From an uncultured Corynebacterium sp. (GTDB lineage: Bacteria > Actinomycetota > Actinomycetes > Mycobacteriales > Mycobacteriaceae), in the NCBI RefSeq assembly GCF_946221105.1, contig NZ_CAMICL010000057.1, positions 1-11,496 on the forward strand: 11,496 nt of DNA, in the 5' to 3' direction. The position numbers and the translations under genes were made by a program. The notes under the pieces were generated by a model, which saw only the letters and a list, made by a program, of their open reading frames with translations, had not been told where the DNA came from and ran no database searches. Positions 1 through 7,240 of the stretch are shown here, in pieces. Within the stretch, counting starts at the first letter, position 1. Each line of letters opens with the position of its first letter.

Positions 1-51
1 CGCAATGAGGGCTTGGCCGTGCGATTCACCGGCCGTTGTCCAACGAAGCAT
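1..51 (-). CDS. aroC: Chorismate synthase AroC, N-terminal 17 codons (cut by window edge)
   Basis: Reading the minus strand from an ATG at 51-49 gives MLRWTTAGESHGQALIA, open to the window edge. This matches the highly conserved N-terminus of chorismate synthase (the T-x-G-E-S-H-G signature), the FMN-dependent enzyme converting EPSP to chorismate in the last shikimate-pathway step. The stop of the prepilin peptidase gene lies 37 nt upstream, and aroE is one gene further upstream on the same strand, so the context fits an aro cluster. There is no clear Shine-Dalgarno in front of the ATG. An AAGAAT hexamer preceded by TG (minus strand, 58-63) lies 6 nt upstream of it, so a leaderless start from an internal promoter is possible but unproven. 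Only the start of the gene is seen, so nothing can be said about its integrity. Confidence 0.9.
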   Translation of the reverse strand, partial: MLRWTTAGESHGQALIA

Positions 52-88
52 GGCGACATTCTTGCACAAGCACAGCCGGAATCTGCCC

Positions 89-514
89 TTAAACCCCCGA
101 ATACATACACAAAAAAGGAAACAGCACCCACACAGCGCACAACATGGACGGCCCATGCGGCACCGAGCGCCTTCCGCAAACTCCTGCCGCTCCCACTGTG
201 AGCAGGCCGGATAGCCCGAATCCAGCGATCACCCCGAGGGGCCCGCCGACGGCCGCGCAGACCACGCCGAGCGGTGCCGCAAGCTTGATGTCTCCCCCAC
301 CAATGCCCCGCCCGACCAGCAGGTACCACGCCGGCCACATGAACCCCCACGCCAAGGGCGGATGGCACAAGCACGCCACTGCAGCCGCGGCCGCGGGCGG
401 CACCGTAAGCGCGTCCGGTAGCCTGCGCTCGCGGATGTCATAGGCGCACAACAGCGCCGACCACGCGAGAAACACTCCCCCTGCCGCATAGGCGGCGAAT
501 CCCCCGATCCCCAT
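89..514 (-). CDS. Minimal prepilin peptidase (A24 family), 141 aa
   Basis: An aspartic membrane peptidase of the A24/TadV-CpaA type, which cleaves the leader of type IV or Flp prepilins at the cytoplasmic face of the membrane. Both catalytic aspartates are visible: D26 in the segment ALLCAYDIRERRLPD and D75 in GGGDIKLA (the GxGD motif). The protein is hydrophobic throughout, with several membrane helices (about 6-24, 37-50, 55-69, 78-93, 96-112 and 124-139). It has only the peptidase domain. The N-terminal zinc-binding methyltransferase domain of long PilD-type enzymes is absent, as is usual for Tad/Flp systems and actinobacterial homologues. I chose the ATG at 514, because the frame upstream overlaps aroE and has non-native composition. 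The gene lies 10 nt after the aroE stop and 37 nt before aroC, and is probably cotranscribed with aroE. No pilin or Tad gene is in the window, so the substrate is unknown. Confidence 0.85.
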   Translation of the reverse strand: MGIGGFAAYAAGGVFLAWSALLCAYDIRERRLPDALTVPPAAAAAVACLCHPPLAWGFMWPAWYLLVGRGIGGGDIKLAAPLGVVCAAVGGPLGVIAGFGLSGLLTVGAAGVCGRRSVPHGPSMLCAVWVLFPFLCMYSGV

Positions 515-524
515 GCAGGCGAGA

Positions 525-1343
525 CTAGTGGGACTGCTCCCAATGACGCAACAGCGCCGCACGCATCGCCTCGCGCGGAGCGTCAACCCCGGTGAACTGC
601 TCGAACTGCGCGTAGGACTGCCCCGCCAGCAGGGACAGCCCGCCCACCACCGGGTAGCCGTTCGAGGCCGCACGAACGGCCAGCGGCGTCGGCCATGGGT
701 TGTAGATCACGTCGAACACCGGCGCGTGCCCGAGCGCCTTAGCGTGCTGCTCCAGCACATCCGCGGGGACGGTGGAGGCAACAACGTCCGTTTCCAAAGC
801 AACCGCCTCAAGGTCCGCATCGAAGCTACAGAAGGACACGTCCATGCCCTGCGCCAACTCCACGTACTCCGACGCGCGGTCCGAGCGGTTGACCACCGTC
901 ACCTGCTCGCAGCCGAGCTCGCGCAGCGCCCACATCACGGCTCGGGCGGTACCGCCGGCACCGACCAGGACTGCGCGCTTTACCGGGGCTTCTCCCAGCA
1001 GCTCCTGCAGAGCGACCAAAACGCCTTCGCAGTCGGTGTTGTCGGCGCGCCAGCCGCCGTCGATACGCGTCAGTGTGTTGGCGGAACCGATCTGCTGCGC
1101 ACGCTCGGTCATCTCATCCGCAAAATCGAGCGCGGCGAACTTGCACGGCATGGTCACCGAGAAGCCGCGGAAAGACTGATCCGCCTCCCCCACGATCCGG
1201 GGCAGCTCGCCAGCCTCGCAGAGGATCCGGGTGTACTCCCAGCCGTCCAGGCCCGCCGCCTCATACCCGGCACCATGCAGCACCGGGGAAAGCGAGTGCT
1301 CGATCGGCGAGCCGAGGACGGCCGCGCGGTGCGTGATCTCCAT
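525..1343 (-). CDS. aroE: Shikimate dehydrogenase AroE, 272 aa
   Basis: Reduces 3-dehydroshikimate to shikimate with NAD(P)H in the cytoplasm, the fourth step of the shikimate pathway. The N-terminal substrate domain shows the shikimate-binding SLSP (about 17-20), catalytic Lys68 in VTMPCK, SANT (87-90) and catalytic Asp104 in NTD. The Rossmann domain has GAGGTARA (128-135) and an NRS motif (152-154), where NR(S/T) usually indicates NADP preference. Near the C-terminus are DVIYNPWPTPL and GGLSLLAGQSYAQF, typical of the family. The residue before the catalytic Lys is Cys; it varies in the family, so this is not a defect. The start is the ATG at 1343, 4 nt after the mltG stop codon. There is no good Shine-Dalgarno, so translation is probably coupled to mltG. 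The length is normal. A prepilin peptidase gene follows after 10 nt and aroC after that. Confidence 0.95.
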   Translation of the reverse strand: MEITHRAAVLGSPIEHSLSPVLHGAGYEAAGLDGWEYTRILCEAGELPRIVGEADQSFRGFSVTMPCKFAALDFADEMTERAQQIGSANTLTRIDGGWRADNTDCEGVLVALQELLGEAPVKRAVLVGAGGTARAVMWALRELGCEQVTVVNRSDRASEYVELAQGMDVSFCSFDADLEAVALETDVVASTVPADVLEQHAKALGHAPVFDVIYNPWPTPLAVRAASNGYPVVGGLSLLAGQSYAQFEQFTGVDAPREAMRAALLRHWEQSH

Positions 1344-1347
1344 CGCT

Positions 1348-2496
1348 TTAGCGCTGCGAATCCAGCACGCCGGAGTCCACCGCACGCTGTGTGTCGTTGA
1401 GGTGCTGCTCGAACGTGTCGTTGAAGATCGTTGTGCCGTCCTTGTCCACGGTGACAAAGAACAGCCAGTTGCCCTCGGCCGGGTGCTCCATCGCCTCGAT
1501 GGCCTCGATCGACGGCGACGCAATCGGGGTCTGCGGCAGGCCGTCCATGGCGTAGGTGTTCCACGGGGTCACGCGGCCGCGGTCCTCGTCGGTAGTGGCG
1601 ACCTCGACGGACGGCAGCCCGTAGTTCACGGTGGAGTCGAACTCCAGGCGCATCGGCTCGTCCAGGCGGTTGAGGATGACGCGCGCAACCTTGTCGAACT
1701 CGCCCGCCGGAGCCTCGCGTTCAACCAACGACGCCGCGGTGAGCAACTCGTACGGGGTCAAGCCGACAGCCTTGGCGCGGCCGACAATGTCGGTGGATTC
1801 GTACTGCTTGGCGGAACGGGTGATCAGGTCCGTGAGGATCTCTTCGGCACTCGCGTGCGGGTCGATGATGTACTCGCCCGGAGCGATCAGGCCCTCGAGC
1901 CGTTTCGCGTCGCCAGCCCGGCCGGCAACGGTCTCGCGGGCCCACTCAGGAACACCAAGAGCCTCTGGATCCGCTTCCGCAGCAACCTTGTTCAGCTCTT
2001 CCAGCTTCAGGCAGTCCGGCGCCGGTTCCTCGCCGCAGGCGGACTGCTGAATCATGGTCAAAATTCCCAAGCGCTTCTGTCCGCCGAGGATATTGATGTC
2101 CATCAAGGTGGCCCCGCCGTAGACCTGCAACGGAGTAATGCGCTGCTGCGGATCCAAAAGCGCGCTCACCGCGGAGTCGGCGCTCATCTCTCCCTGCAGG
2201 CGGTAGAAGCCCGGCTGGATATTGTCGGCGTTCGCATTGTTTGCCGCGGCAGTTTGGAACGCGTTGTCGGAGGCGACGATGCCACGCTCCTCCAGCTCAG
2301 GACCAAGCGCGGAAAGGCTTGCGCCTTCCTTGATGTGCACTACCTGTTCTTCGCCGTTACCAGTGCCCTCGAAGTCGGACACGTTGTTGCCGCGGGCGAT
2401 GGCAATCCAAGCGATCAGGCCGATGATCAGCAGGAGCGAAGTAACCAGCACCGCGGTGTTTCGTGTGCGCCGCATGGCGGCTTGTCGTGGGGTCAC
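1348..2496 (-). CDS. mltG: Endolytic murein transglycosylase MltG (YceG-like), 382 aa
   Basis: Cleaves nascent peptidoglycan strands as a lytic transglycosylase at the outer face of the membrane and so sets glycan length. There is a short basic cytoplasmic N-terminus (TPRQAAMRRTRN), one membrane helix at about 16-34, and then an extracytoplasmic YceG domain. A LysM-like part (about 53-115) contains VHIKEGASLSALGPELEERG. The catalytic core has the LEGLIAPGEY block with the predicted catalytic Glu at about 201, followed by TAASLVEREA, VILNRL, MRLEFDSTVNYG and NTYAMDGLPQTPIASP, all family hallmarks. A Cys pair in ACGEEPAPDC (about 154 and 162) lies outside the membrane and could form a disulfide. 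The GTG start at 2496 is chosen because AAGGAG lies 8 nt upstream; the ATG at 2538 would overlap ruvX by 40 nt and has no such site. The gene begins 2 nt after the ruvX stop and ends 4 nt before aroE. Confidence 0.94.
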   Translation of the reverse strand: MTPRQAAMRRTRNTAVLVTSLLLIIGLIAWIAIARGNNVSDFEGTGNGEEQVVHIKEGASLSALGPELEERGIVASDNAFQTAAANNANADNIQPGFYRLQGEMSADSAVSALLDPQQRITPLQVYGGATLMDINILGGQKRLGILTMIQQSACGEEPAPDCLKLEELNKVAAEADPEALGVPEWARETVAGRAGDAKRLEGLIAPGEYIIDPHASAEEILTDLITRSAKQYESTDIVGRAKAVGLTPYELLTAASLVEREAPAGEFDKVARVILNRLDEPMRLEFDSTVNYGLPSVEVATTDEDRGRVTPWNTYAMDGLPQTPIASPSIEAIEAMEHPAEGNWLFFVTVDKDGTTIFNDTFEQHLNDTQRAVDSGVLDSQR

Positions 2497-2498
2497 GG

Positions 2499-2987
2499 TT
2501 AATTCTCCTTGAGGTAGTTTTTGCGGCCGTCCAGCCATGATTGCAGAATCTCTACCGCCGCCGCTTGGTCGATCACGGCGCGCGCGTCCTTTTCCCGCAC
2601 GCCGGAGGCACGCAGTGCCTGGGTGGCCGCGACCGTGGTCAGCCGCTCGTCCGCCATTTTCACAGGCACATCGCTGCGGCGCTTGATGCGGAAGGCTATT
2701 TCCTTTGCATGCTTGACGCTCTTGGAGCCGTCGCCGTTGAGGTTCGACGGCAGGCCGACGACAACTTCCACGGCTTCAAACTCGTCGATAAGCTCAAGCA
2801 AACGCTCGATGTCCTCGCCGTCGCGGTCTTTGAATCCGGTGACCCGGCGGACCGTTTCCACCGGGGTGGCAAGCGTCGCGTCCTGGTCGGAGGAGGCCAC
2901 GCCGATGCGGACAGTGCCCACATCAATGCCGATGCGGCGCCCCTTCCCCGGGTCGTTGAGCCCCGGGGTGTCTGGCTGCACCTTCAT
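2499..2987 (-). CDS. ruvX: RuvX/YqgF family nuclease (putative Holliday junction resolvase, pre-16S rRNA processing), 162 aa
   Basis: A cytoplasmic RNase H-fold nuclease of the YqgF/RuvX family. Members are annotated as putative Holliday junction resolvases, and E. coli YqgF is implicated in 5' maturation of 16S rRNA; which role applies here cannot be told from sequence. The acidic active-site positions are present: D22 in GIDVGTVRIGVA, the strand VVVGLPSNLNG (76-85) preceded by E74, the DERLTT motif (113-118), and D140 in VIDQAAAVEIL. There is a short charged, Pro-containing N-terminal extension of about 15 residues before the core. The ATG at 2987 is supported by AAAGGA (2995-3000) 7 nt upstream. 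The length is slightly above the E. coli protein. It is the first gene of a tight ruvX-mltG-aroE-peptidase run, and its 140-nt leader separates it from alaS. Confidence 0.94.
   Translation of the reverse strand: MKVQPDTPGLNDPGKGRRIGIDVGTVRIGVASSDQDATLATPVETVRRVTGFKDRDGEDIERLLELIDEFEAVEVVVGLPSNLNGDGSKSVKHAKEIAFRIKRRSDVPVKMADERLTTVAATQALRASGVREKDARAVIDQAAAVEILQSWLDGRKNYLKEN
2505..2510 (-). promoter_or_regulatory. Ribosome binding site of mltG inside the ruvX 3' end
   Basis: AAGGAG on the minus strand lies 8 nt upstream of the mltG GTG start and overlaps the last Lys-Glu codons of ruvX. It decides the mltG start and suggests translational coupling between the two genes. Confidence 0.8.
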
Positions 2988-3127
2988 CCGTGTGTCCTTT
3001 CCACCTTCGGCGCCTACGGGAACAGGCCGGTTAACGGCTGGGCGGTCAACTGGCCTTGGTTAAACCTAACCGTTTCCTGTGGAACCGGCGGGGTGCTGTC
3101 TCGGCGTGTCACGCATAGCATCGCTGT
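2988..3127 (-). other. Structured intergenic region between alaS and ruvX
   Basis: This 140-nt gap, read on the minus strand, holds no ORF but several inverted repeats. They are a mismatch-containing stem at 3070-3088, a short GGTTA/TAACC stem at 3057-3070, and GGCCAGTT/AACCGGCC arms at 3048-3055 and 3025-3032 with a 15-nt loop. A weak -10-like TAGGTT lies at 3062-3067 on the minus strand, with no recognisable -35. I infer that the gap separates the alaS transcript from the ruvX operon and carries the ruvX promoter, but none of this is certain. Confidence 0.4.
3060..3088 (-). terminator. Weak candidate intrinsic terminator after alaS
   Basis: On the minus strand, CCGGTTCC-ACA-GGAAACGG forms an 8-bp stem with one mismatch and a 3-nt loop (3070-3088), followed by TTAGGTTT. 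It begins 40 nt after the alaS stop codon. The T-run is interrupted by GG and the stem is imperfect, so termination may be partial or absent. Confidence 0.3.
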
Positions 3128-5794
3128 CTACTCCGCGAGCGATTCACGCACCGCGCGCAGCGCATCCTCGATTCCTGCCGGGTTCGCACCGGTGCCCTGT
3201 GCCAGGTCCGGCTTACCGCCTCCCTTACCGTCGACGTACTGCCCGATCAGCTTCACCAGGTCGCCGGCCTTCACACCGGACTGCACAGCCTGCTGCGTTG
3301 CGGCAGCGGCCAGGGAGACCTTGCCGTCCACCTGGGACAGCAGCACGATCACAGCGTCTTCTGCCTGGAGCTTGCCGCGCAAGTCGTTGGCGATCGTGCG
3401 CAGGTCGCCAGTGGTAATGCCTTCGGGCAGGTGCTTTGCGACGACACGGTGCTCGCCCACCGTCTGCGCCTCCTCCGCCAGGTTGGCGGTGGACGCCAGA
3501 AGCTGCTGGCGGTGCAGGTTTGCAATCTCCTTCTCGGCCGCGCGCAGACGCTCGGTGAGCTGGGCGATGCGATCCGGCAGCTCCTCGGTCGGGGCCTTCA
3601 GCTCCGCGGCCAAACCGGACGCGAGCGCGGCCTCCTTGGACAGGTACTTGAAGGAGTCCATGCCGGAGTACGCCTCGATGCGGCGCGCGCCGGAGCCAAC
3701 GGAGGACTCGCCGAGGACGGCCACCGGGCCGATCTGCGAGGCGTGCTCGACGTGGGTGCCGCCGCACAGCTCGACAGAGAACGGACCACCGATTTCCACC
3801 ACGCGCACGGTGTCGCCGTAGCTCTCGCCGAACAGCGCCATCGCGCCCATCTCCTTCGCATGGTCCAGAGAGGTCTCAATGGTGTTGACCGCGAAGTCCG
3901 CGTCCACCGCCTGGTTGGTGATGGTGGCGATTTCCTCGAGCTGTGCGTCCGTGAGCTGGTCGGTGTAGTTGAAGTCGAAGCGCAGGTAACCCGGCTTGTT
4001 CAAGGAACCAGCCTGGACTGCAGTGGGGCCGAGCACCTGGCGGATCGCCGCGTGGATCAGGTGCGTCGCGGAGTGCGCCTGGCGCGCGCCGTGGCGCCAG
4101 GCGCCGTCCACCTCGGCCGTGACGGTGGAGCCCAGATCAAGCCCGCCGTTTTGCACCGTGGCCTTGTGCAGCCACAGCTTCTTGCCCACGCGCTGCACGT
4201 CGTTGACGTTGAGGATGGTGTCGCCCATGAGCAGGCGGCCGCGGTCGGCCATCTGGCCGCCGGACTCGGCGTACATCGGGGTCACATCAAGAATGACCTC
4301 GACCTCGTCGCCCTGGGCAACTTCCCCGACCTTCTCGCCTCCGCGCACCAGGCCGATGACCTTCGCGTCGTGGGTGAGCTGGTCGTAGCCCACGAACTCG
4401 GTCGGGTTGGCGTCCACCCACTCGCGGTAGAGCGACTCGTCCACGTTGCGGTGCTTCTTCGCCTTGTTGTCGGCCTTGGCGCGCTCGCGCTGCTCCTGCA
4501 TCGCGGCGTTGAATGCGTCCATGTCCACGTCCAGGCCGGCTTCGCGCGCCATTTCCACGGTCAGGTCGATGGGGAAACCGTAGGTGTCGTGCAGCTCGAA
4601 GGCCTGCGCGCCCGGCAGGACCTTGGCACCGGACGCGGAAACGGCGGACGCGGCTTCGTCGAAACGCGAGGTGCCCGCCTCCAGGGTCTTGGAGAACGCC
4701 TTCTCCTCGGCGACGGCGACGCGCAGGATGCGCTCGCGGTTGTCCGCGATCTCCGGGAAGGACGGGGTCATGGTGTCCATGATGGTGTTCATCAGCGTCT
4801 CCATGACCGGGCCGGTCGCGCCCAGCAGGCGCGCGGAGCGGATGATGCGGCGCAGCAGGCGGCGCAGGATGTAGCCGCGGCCCTCGTTGGACGGGGTCAC
4901 GCCGTCAAGGATGATCATCATGCCGGTACGTGCGTGGTCGGCGACGACGCGGAAGCGCACGTCGTCGTCCTTGTTGCCGGCGTCGTACTTCGCGCCCGTC
5001 AGCTCGACAGCGGCGTCGATGACGGGGCGCAACAGGTCGGTCTCGTAGACGTTGTCCACGCCCTGGAGCAGGCAGGCGACACGCTCGATGCCCATGCCGG
5101 TATCGATGTTCTTCTGCGGCAGCTCACCGACGATATCGAAGTTGCCCTTCTTGTCGCCCTCGCCGCGGATGGACTCCATGAACACGAGGTTCCAGATCTC
5201 CATGTAACGGTTGTCGTCGGCGATCGGGCCGCCCTCGACGCCGTACTCCGGGCCGCGGTCGTAGTAGATCTCAGAGCACGGGCCGCAGGGACCGGGGATG
5301 CCCATGGACCAGAAGTTGTCCTCCATGCCCATGCGCTGAATGCGCTCTTCCGGGACGCCGATCTTGTCGCGCCAGATCGAGGCTGCTTCGTCGTCGTCCA
5401 GGTAGACCGTCACCCACAGGCGCTCCGGGTCCAGGCCCAGCCCGCCGTCCTCAACAGCGCCAGTGAGCAGGGTCCAGGCGTGCGTGATCGCGCCTTCCTT
5501 GAAGTACTGGCCGAAGGAGAAGTTGCCGGCCATCTGGAAGAACGTGTTGTGGCGGGTGGTGATGCCCACTTCCTCGATGTCCAGGGTGCGCACGCACTTC
5601 TGAATGGAGGTGGCGGTGCCGTTTTCGAAATCCGGAGTTTGGTCGCCCAGGAAGTACGGCTTAAACGGCACCATGCCGGCGTTGACGAACAGCAGCGTCG
5701 GGTCGTCCAGAATCAGCGGGGCGCTCGGCACCGGGGTGTGGCCGGCCTCGACGAAGTGGTTGGTGAACCGCTCTCGGATCTCATGGGTCTGCAC
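3128..5794 (-). CDS. alaS: Alanyl-tRNA synthetase AlaS, 888 aa
   Basis: Charges tRNA(Ala) with alanine and hydrolyses misacylated Ser- or Gly-tRNA(Ala). The class II catalytic core occupies about 1-260, with motif 1 near FVNAGMVPFKP (36-46), motif 2 TRHNTFFQM (80-88) and motif 3 GRGYILRRLLRR (305-316). The tRNA-recognition region runs to about 460. The editing domain has its four zinc ligands: H574 and H578 in HSATH, and C677 and H681 in CGGTH. It is followed by a predicted coiled coil (about 738-770) and the C-Ala/DHHA1 domain ending in the GGGKPDLAQGTG loop (858-869). The length is normal for the family and no frameshift is seen. The start is GTG at 5794, with AAAGGA (5804-5809) 9 nt upstream. 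It stands apart from its neighbours by 73 nt upstream and 140 nt downstream, so it is probably its own transcription unit or an operon-internal one. Confidence 0.97.
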   Translation of the reverse strand: MQTHEIRERFTNHFVEAGHTPVPSAPLILDDPTLLFVNAGMVPFKPYFLGDQTPDFENGTATSIQKCVRTLDIEEVGITTRHNTFFQMAGNFSFGQYFKEGAITHAWTLLTGAVEDGGLGLDPERLWVTVYLDDDEAASIWRDKIGVPEERIQRMGMEDNFWSMGIPGPCGPCSEIYYDRGPEYGVEGGPIADDNRYMEIWNLVFMESIRGEGDKKGNFDIVGELPQKNIDTGMGIERVACLLQGVDNVYETDLLRPVIDAAVELTGAKYDAGNKDDDVRFRVVADHARTGMMIILDGVTPSNEGRGYILRRLLRRIIRSARLLGATGPVMETLMNTIMDTMTPSFPEIADNRERILRVAVAEEKAFSKTLEAGTSRFDEAASAVSASGAKVLPGAQAFELHDTYGFPIDLTVEMAREAGLDVDMDAFNAAMQEQRERAKADNKAKKHRNVDESLYREWVDANPTEFVGYDQLTHDAKVIGLVRGGEKVGEVAQGDEVEVILDVTPMYAESGGQMADRGRLLMGDTILNVNDVQRVGKKLWLHKATVQNGGLDLGSTVTAEVDGAWRHGARQAHSATHLIHAAIRQVLGPTAVQAGSLNKPGYLRFDFNYTDQLTDAQLEEIATITNQAVDADFAVNTIETSLDHAKEMGAMALFGESYGDTVRVVEIGGPFSVELCGGTHVEHASQIGPVAVLGESSVGSGARRIEAYSGMDSFKYLSKEAALASGLAAELKAPTEELPDRIAQLTERLRAAEKEIANLHRQQLLASTANLAEEAQTVGEHRVVAKHLPEGITTGDLRTIANDLRGKLQAEDAVIVLLSQVDGKVSLAAAATQQAVQSGVKAGDLVKLIGQYVDGKGGGKPDLAQGTGANPAGIEDALRAVRESLAE

Positions 5795-5836
5795 GCGTGA
5801 TTGTCCTTTCAGCAGCGCCGGTTTTTATCCGCGCTT

Positions 5837-5842
5837 ACTCTA
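5837..5842 (-). promoter_or_regulatory. Candidate alaS -10 element (TAGAGT)
   Basis: TAGAGT on the minus strand matches the corynebacterial TANANT -10 pattern and lies in the 73-nt gap between rarA and alaS. It would give a leader of roughly 36 nt that includes the AAAGGA ribosome site. No convincing -35 is present, which is common in this genus. Confidence 0.4.
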
Positions 5843-5867
5843 CCCCGCGCCCGGACGCCGCCCGGTG

Positions 5868-7229
5868 TCACCGCCCGCGGACGAGGGCACGCAGCCGCCC
5901 GATGAAGTCTTTGATGCGCCGCTCCGCGCCATGGTCGGTGGGTTCGTAGTAGACGGCCTCTTCAAGGCCGTCGGGCATGTACTGCTGCTTGACGACGCCC
6001 AACGGATCATCATGGGGATAGACATAGCCCACCGCATTGCCCATTGCCTTCGCGCCTTCGTAGTGCCCGTCGCGCAGGTGCGCCGGCACCGGAGGGGCGT
6101 GGCCCGCGCGCACGTCCGCCAACGCGCGGTCGATGGACTGGATCACCGACGGCGATTTCGGTGCCGTGGCCAAGTGGATCGTCGCCTGCGCGAGCGCAAG
6201 CCTTCCCTCGGGCATGCCGATGAACTGCACTGCACTTGCCGCAGCGTTGGCGGTCTGCAGTGCGGTCGGGTCTGCCATGCCGATGTCCTCGGAGGCGTGG
6301 ATGACCAAACGCCGCGCGATGAAGCGCGGGTCCTCCCCCGCCTCGATCATCCGGGCCAGGTAGTGCAGGGCGGCGTCGACGTCTGAGCCACGGATGGATT
6401 TGATGAACGCGCTGACGATGTCGTAGTGCTGGTCGCCGTCGCGGTCGTAGCGCACTACCGCACGGTTGACGTTTTCTTTCACCGTGTCGACGGTGATGGT
6501 CTCCCCGGGCTGCACCGCTTCGGCCGCGGCCTCCAAGTAGGTCAGCGCGCGGCGCGCGTCGCCGCCGGCGAGGAGGACAAGTTGGTCCCGTGCGGCGTCG
6601 TCAAGCTTGAATGCGCCGTTGAATCCGCGCTCGTCCGCCATCGCCCGGTCGAGCACCCTGCCCAAGTCCTCCGCGTCGAGGGACTCCAGCTTCAGCAGCA
6701 GCGAGCGCGACAAAAGCGGCGCAACCACGCTGAAGCTCGGGTTTTCCGTGGTCGCCGCGACAAGCAGCACGGTGCGGTTTTCCACGGCGGCGAGCAGCGC
6801 ATCCTGCTGCGTCTTGGAAAAACGGTGCACCTCGTCGATGAACAGCACCGTCTTCTCCCCGCGGATCAAATCCCTGCGCGCCTCGTCGATGACGGCACGC
6901 ACCTCTTTCACGCCAGAAGACAGCGCCGAGAGCGCGACGAAGTTCTGCCCCATCGCAGACGCGATCAGCGAGGCGATCGTGGTCTTGCCGGTCCCCGGCG
7001 GGCCGTAGAGGATCACGGAGGCGGCCCCGGAGCCGTCGATAAGCCTGCGCAACGGTTTGCCCTCGCTGAGCAGGTGGCGTTGGCCCGCGATCTCGTCGAG
7101 GGTCCGCGGCCGCATGCGCGCGGCCAACGGCGCGGACGCCCCCGCCTCAAAAAAGGCGGTGCCGCGGTTGCCGGAATCGCCGCGGCTGTTGTTGCCGCCT
7201 GCGGCAGCGAATAGTCCCTCTTGTTCCAC
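5868..7229 (-). CDS. rarA: Replication-associated recombination protein RarA (MgsA/WRNIP1 family AAA+ ATPase), 453 aa
   Basis: A clamp-loader-like AAA+ ATPase that acts at stalled replication forks and gaps; E. coli RarA interacts with SSB. The N-terminus EQEGLF is followed by a Gly/Asn/Ser-rich linker of about 25 residues. The AAA+ core shows Walker A GPPGTGKTT (about 76-84, Lys82), Walker B LFIDEVHRF (D132, E133), sensor 1 ATTENPSF (159-166) and a likely arginine finger at R175 in LLSRS. The C-terminal MgsA-type region contains HASEDIGMADP and GNAVGYVYPHDDP, diagnostic for RarA rather than RuvB or DnaX. Two GTG codons compete. The one at 7229 has GAGAGG 5 nt upstream, whereas the one at 7235 would overlap that site, so I chose 7229; the difference is two residues. 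It starts 11 nt after the stop of the phosphotransferase gene and ends 73 nt before alaS. Confidence 0.95.
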   Translation of the reverse strand: MEQEGLFAAAGGNNSRGDSGNRGTAFFEAGASAPLAARMRPRTLDEIAGQRHLLSEGKPLRRLIDGSGAASVILYGPPGTGKTTIASLIASAMGQNFVALSALSSGVKEVRAVIDEARRDLIRGEKTVLFIDEVHRFSKTQQDALLAAVENRTVLLVAATTENPSFSVVAPLLSRSLLLKLESLDAEDLGRVLDRAMADERGFNGAFKLDDAARDQLVLLAGGDARRALTYLEAAAEAVQPGETITVDTVKENVNRAVVRYDRDGDQHYDIVSAFIKSIRGSDVDAALHYLARMIEAGEDPRFIARRLVIHASEDIGMADPTALQTANAAASAVQFIGMPEGRLALAQATIHLATAPKSPSVIQSIDRALADVRAGHAPPVPAHLRDGHYEGAKAMGNAVGYVYPHDDPLGVVKQQYMPDGLEEAVYYEPTDHGAERRIKDFIGRLRALVRGR

Positions 7230-7234
7230 GCGCA

Positions 7235-7240
7235 CCTCTC
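7235..7240 (-). promoter_or_regulatory. Ribosome binding site of rarA
   Basis: GAGAGG on the minus strand lies directly after the stop codon of the upstream kinase gene and 5 nt before the GTG at 7229. It overlaps the alternative GTG at 7235-7233, which makes that start less likely. Confidence 0.6.

Noticed and set aside
515..673. N-terminal extension of the prepilin peptidase frame to a GTG at 673
   Set aside because: It would overlap aroE by about 150 nt, the extra sequence is Arg/Ser-rich and not membrane-like, and the ATG at 514 directly precedes the first membrane helix.
513..2502. Long plus-strand open frames opposite aroE and mltG
   Set aside because: The minus-strand proteins carry all expected catalytic motifs over this range; the plus-strand frames are Arg/Ala-rich shadows.
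2497..2538. Alternative upstream ATG for mltG at 2538
   Set aside because: It overlaps the ruvX coding end by 40 nt and lacks a ribosome site, whereas the GTG at 2496 has AAGGAG at 8 nt.
3431..5800. A 789-codon plus-strand open frame opposite alaS
   Set aside because: It is fully antisense to a well-supported alaS, is rich in His/Leu/Val/Arg with no recognisable domain, and is what strong GC bias at third codon positions produces on the opposite strand.
5843..5867. GC-rich CCGG repeats after rarA as a terminator
   Set aside because: The CCCGG copies are direct repeats with only 4-nt self-complementary cores; no stable stem with a T-run can be drawn.
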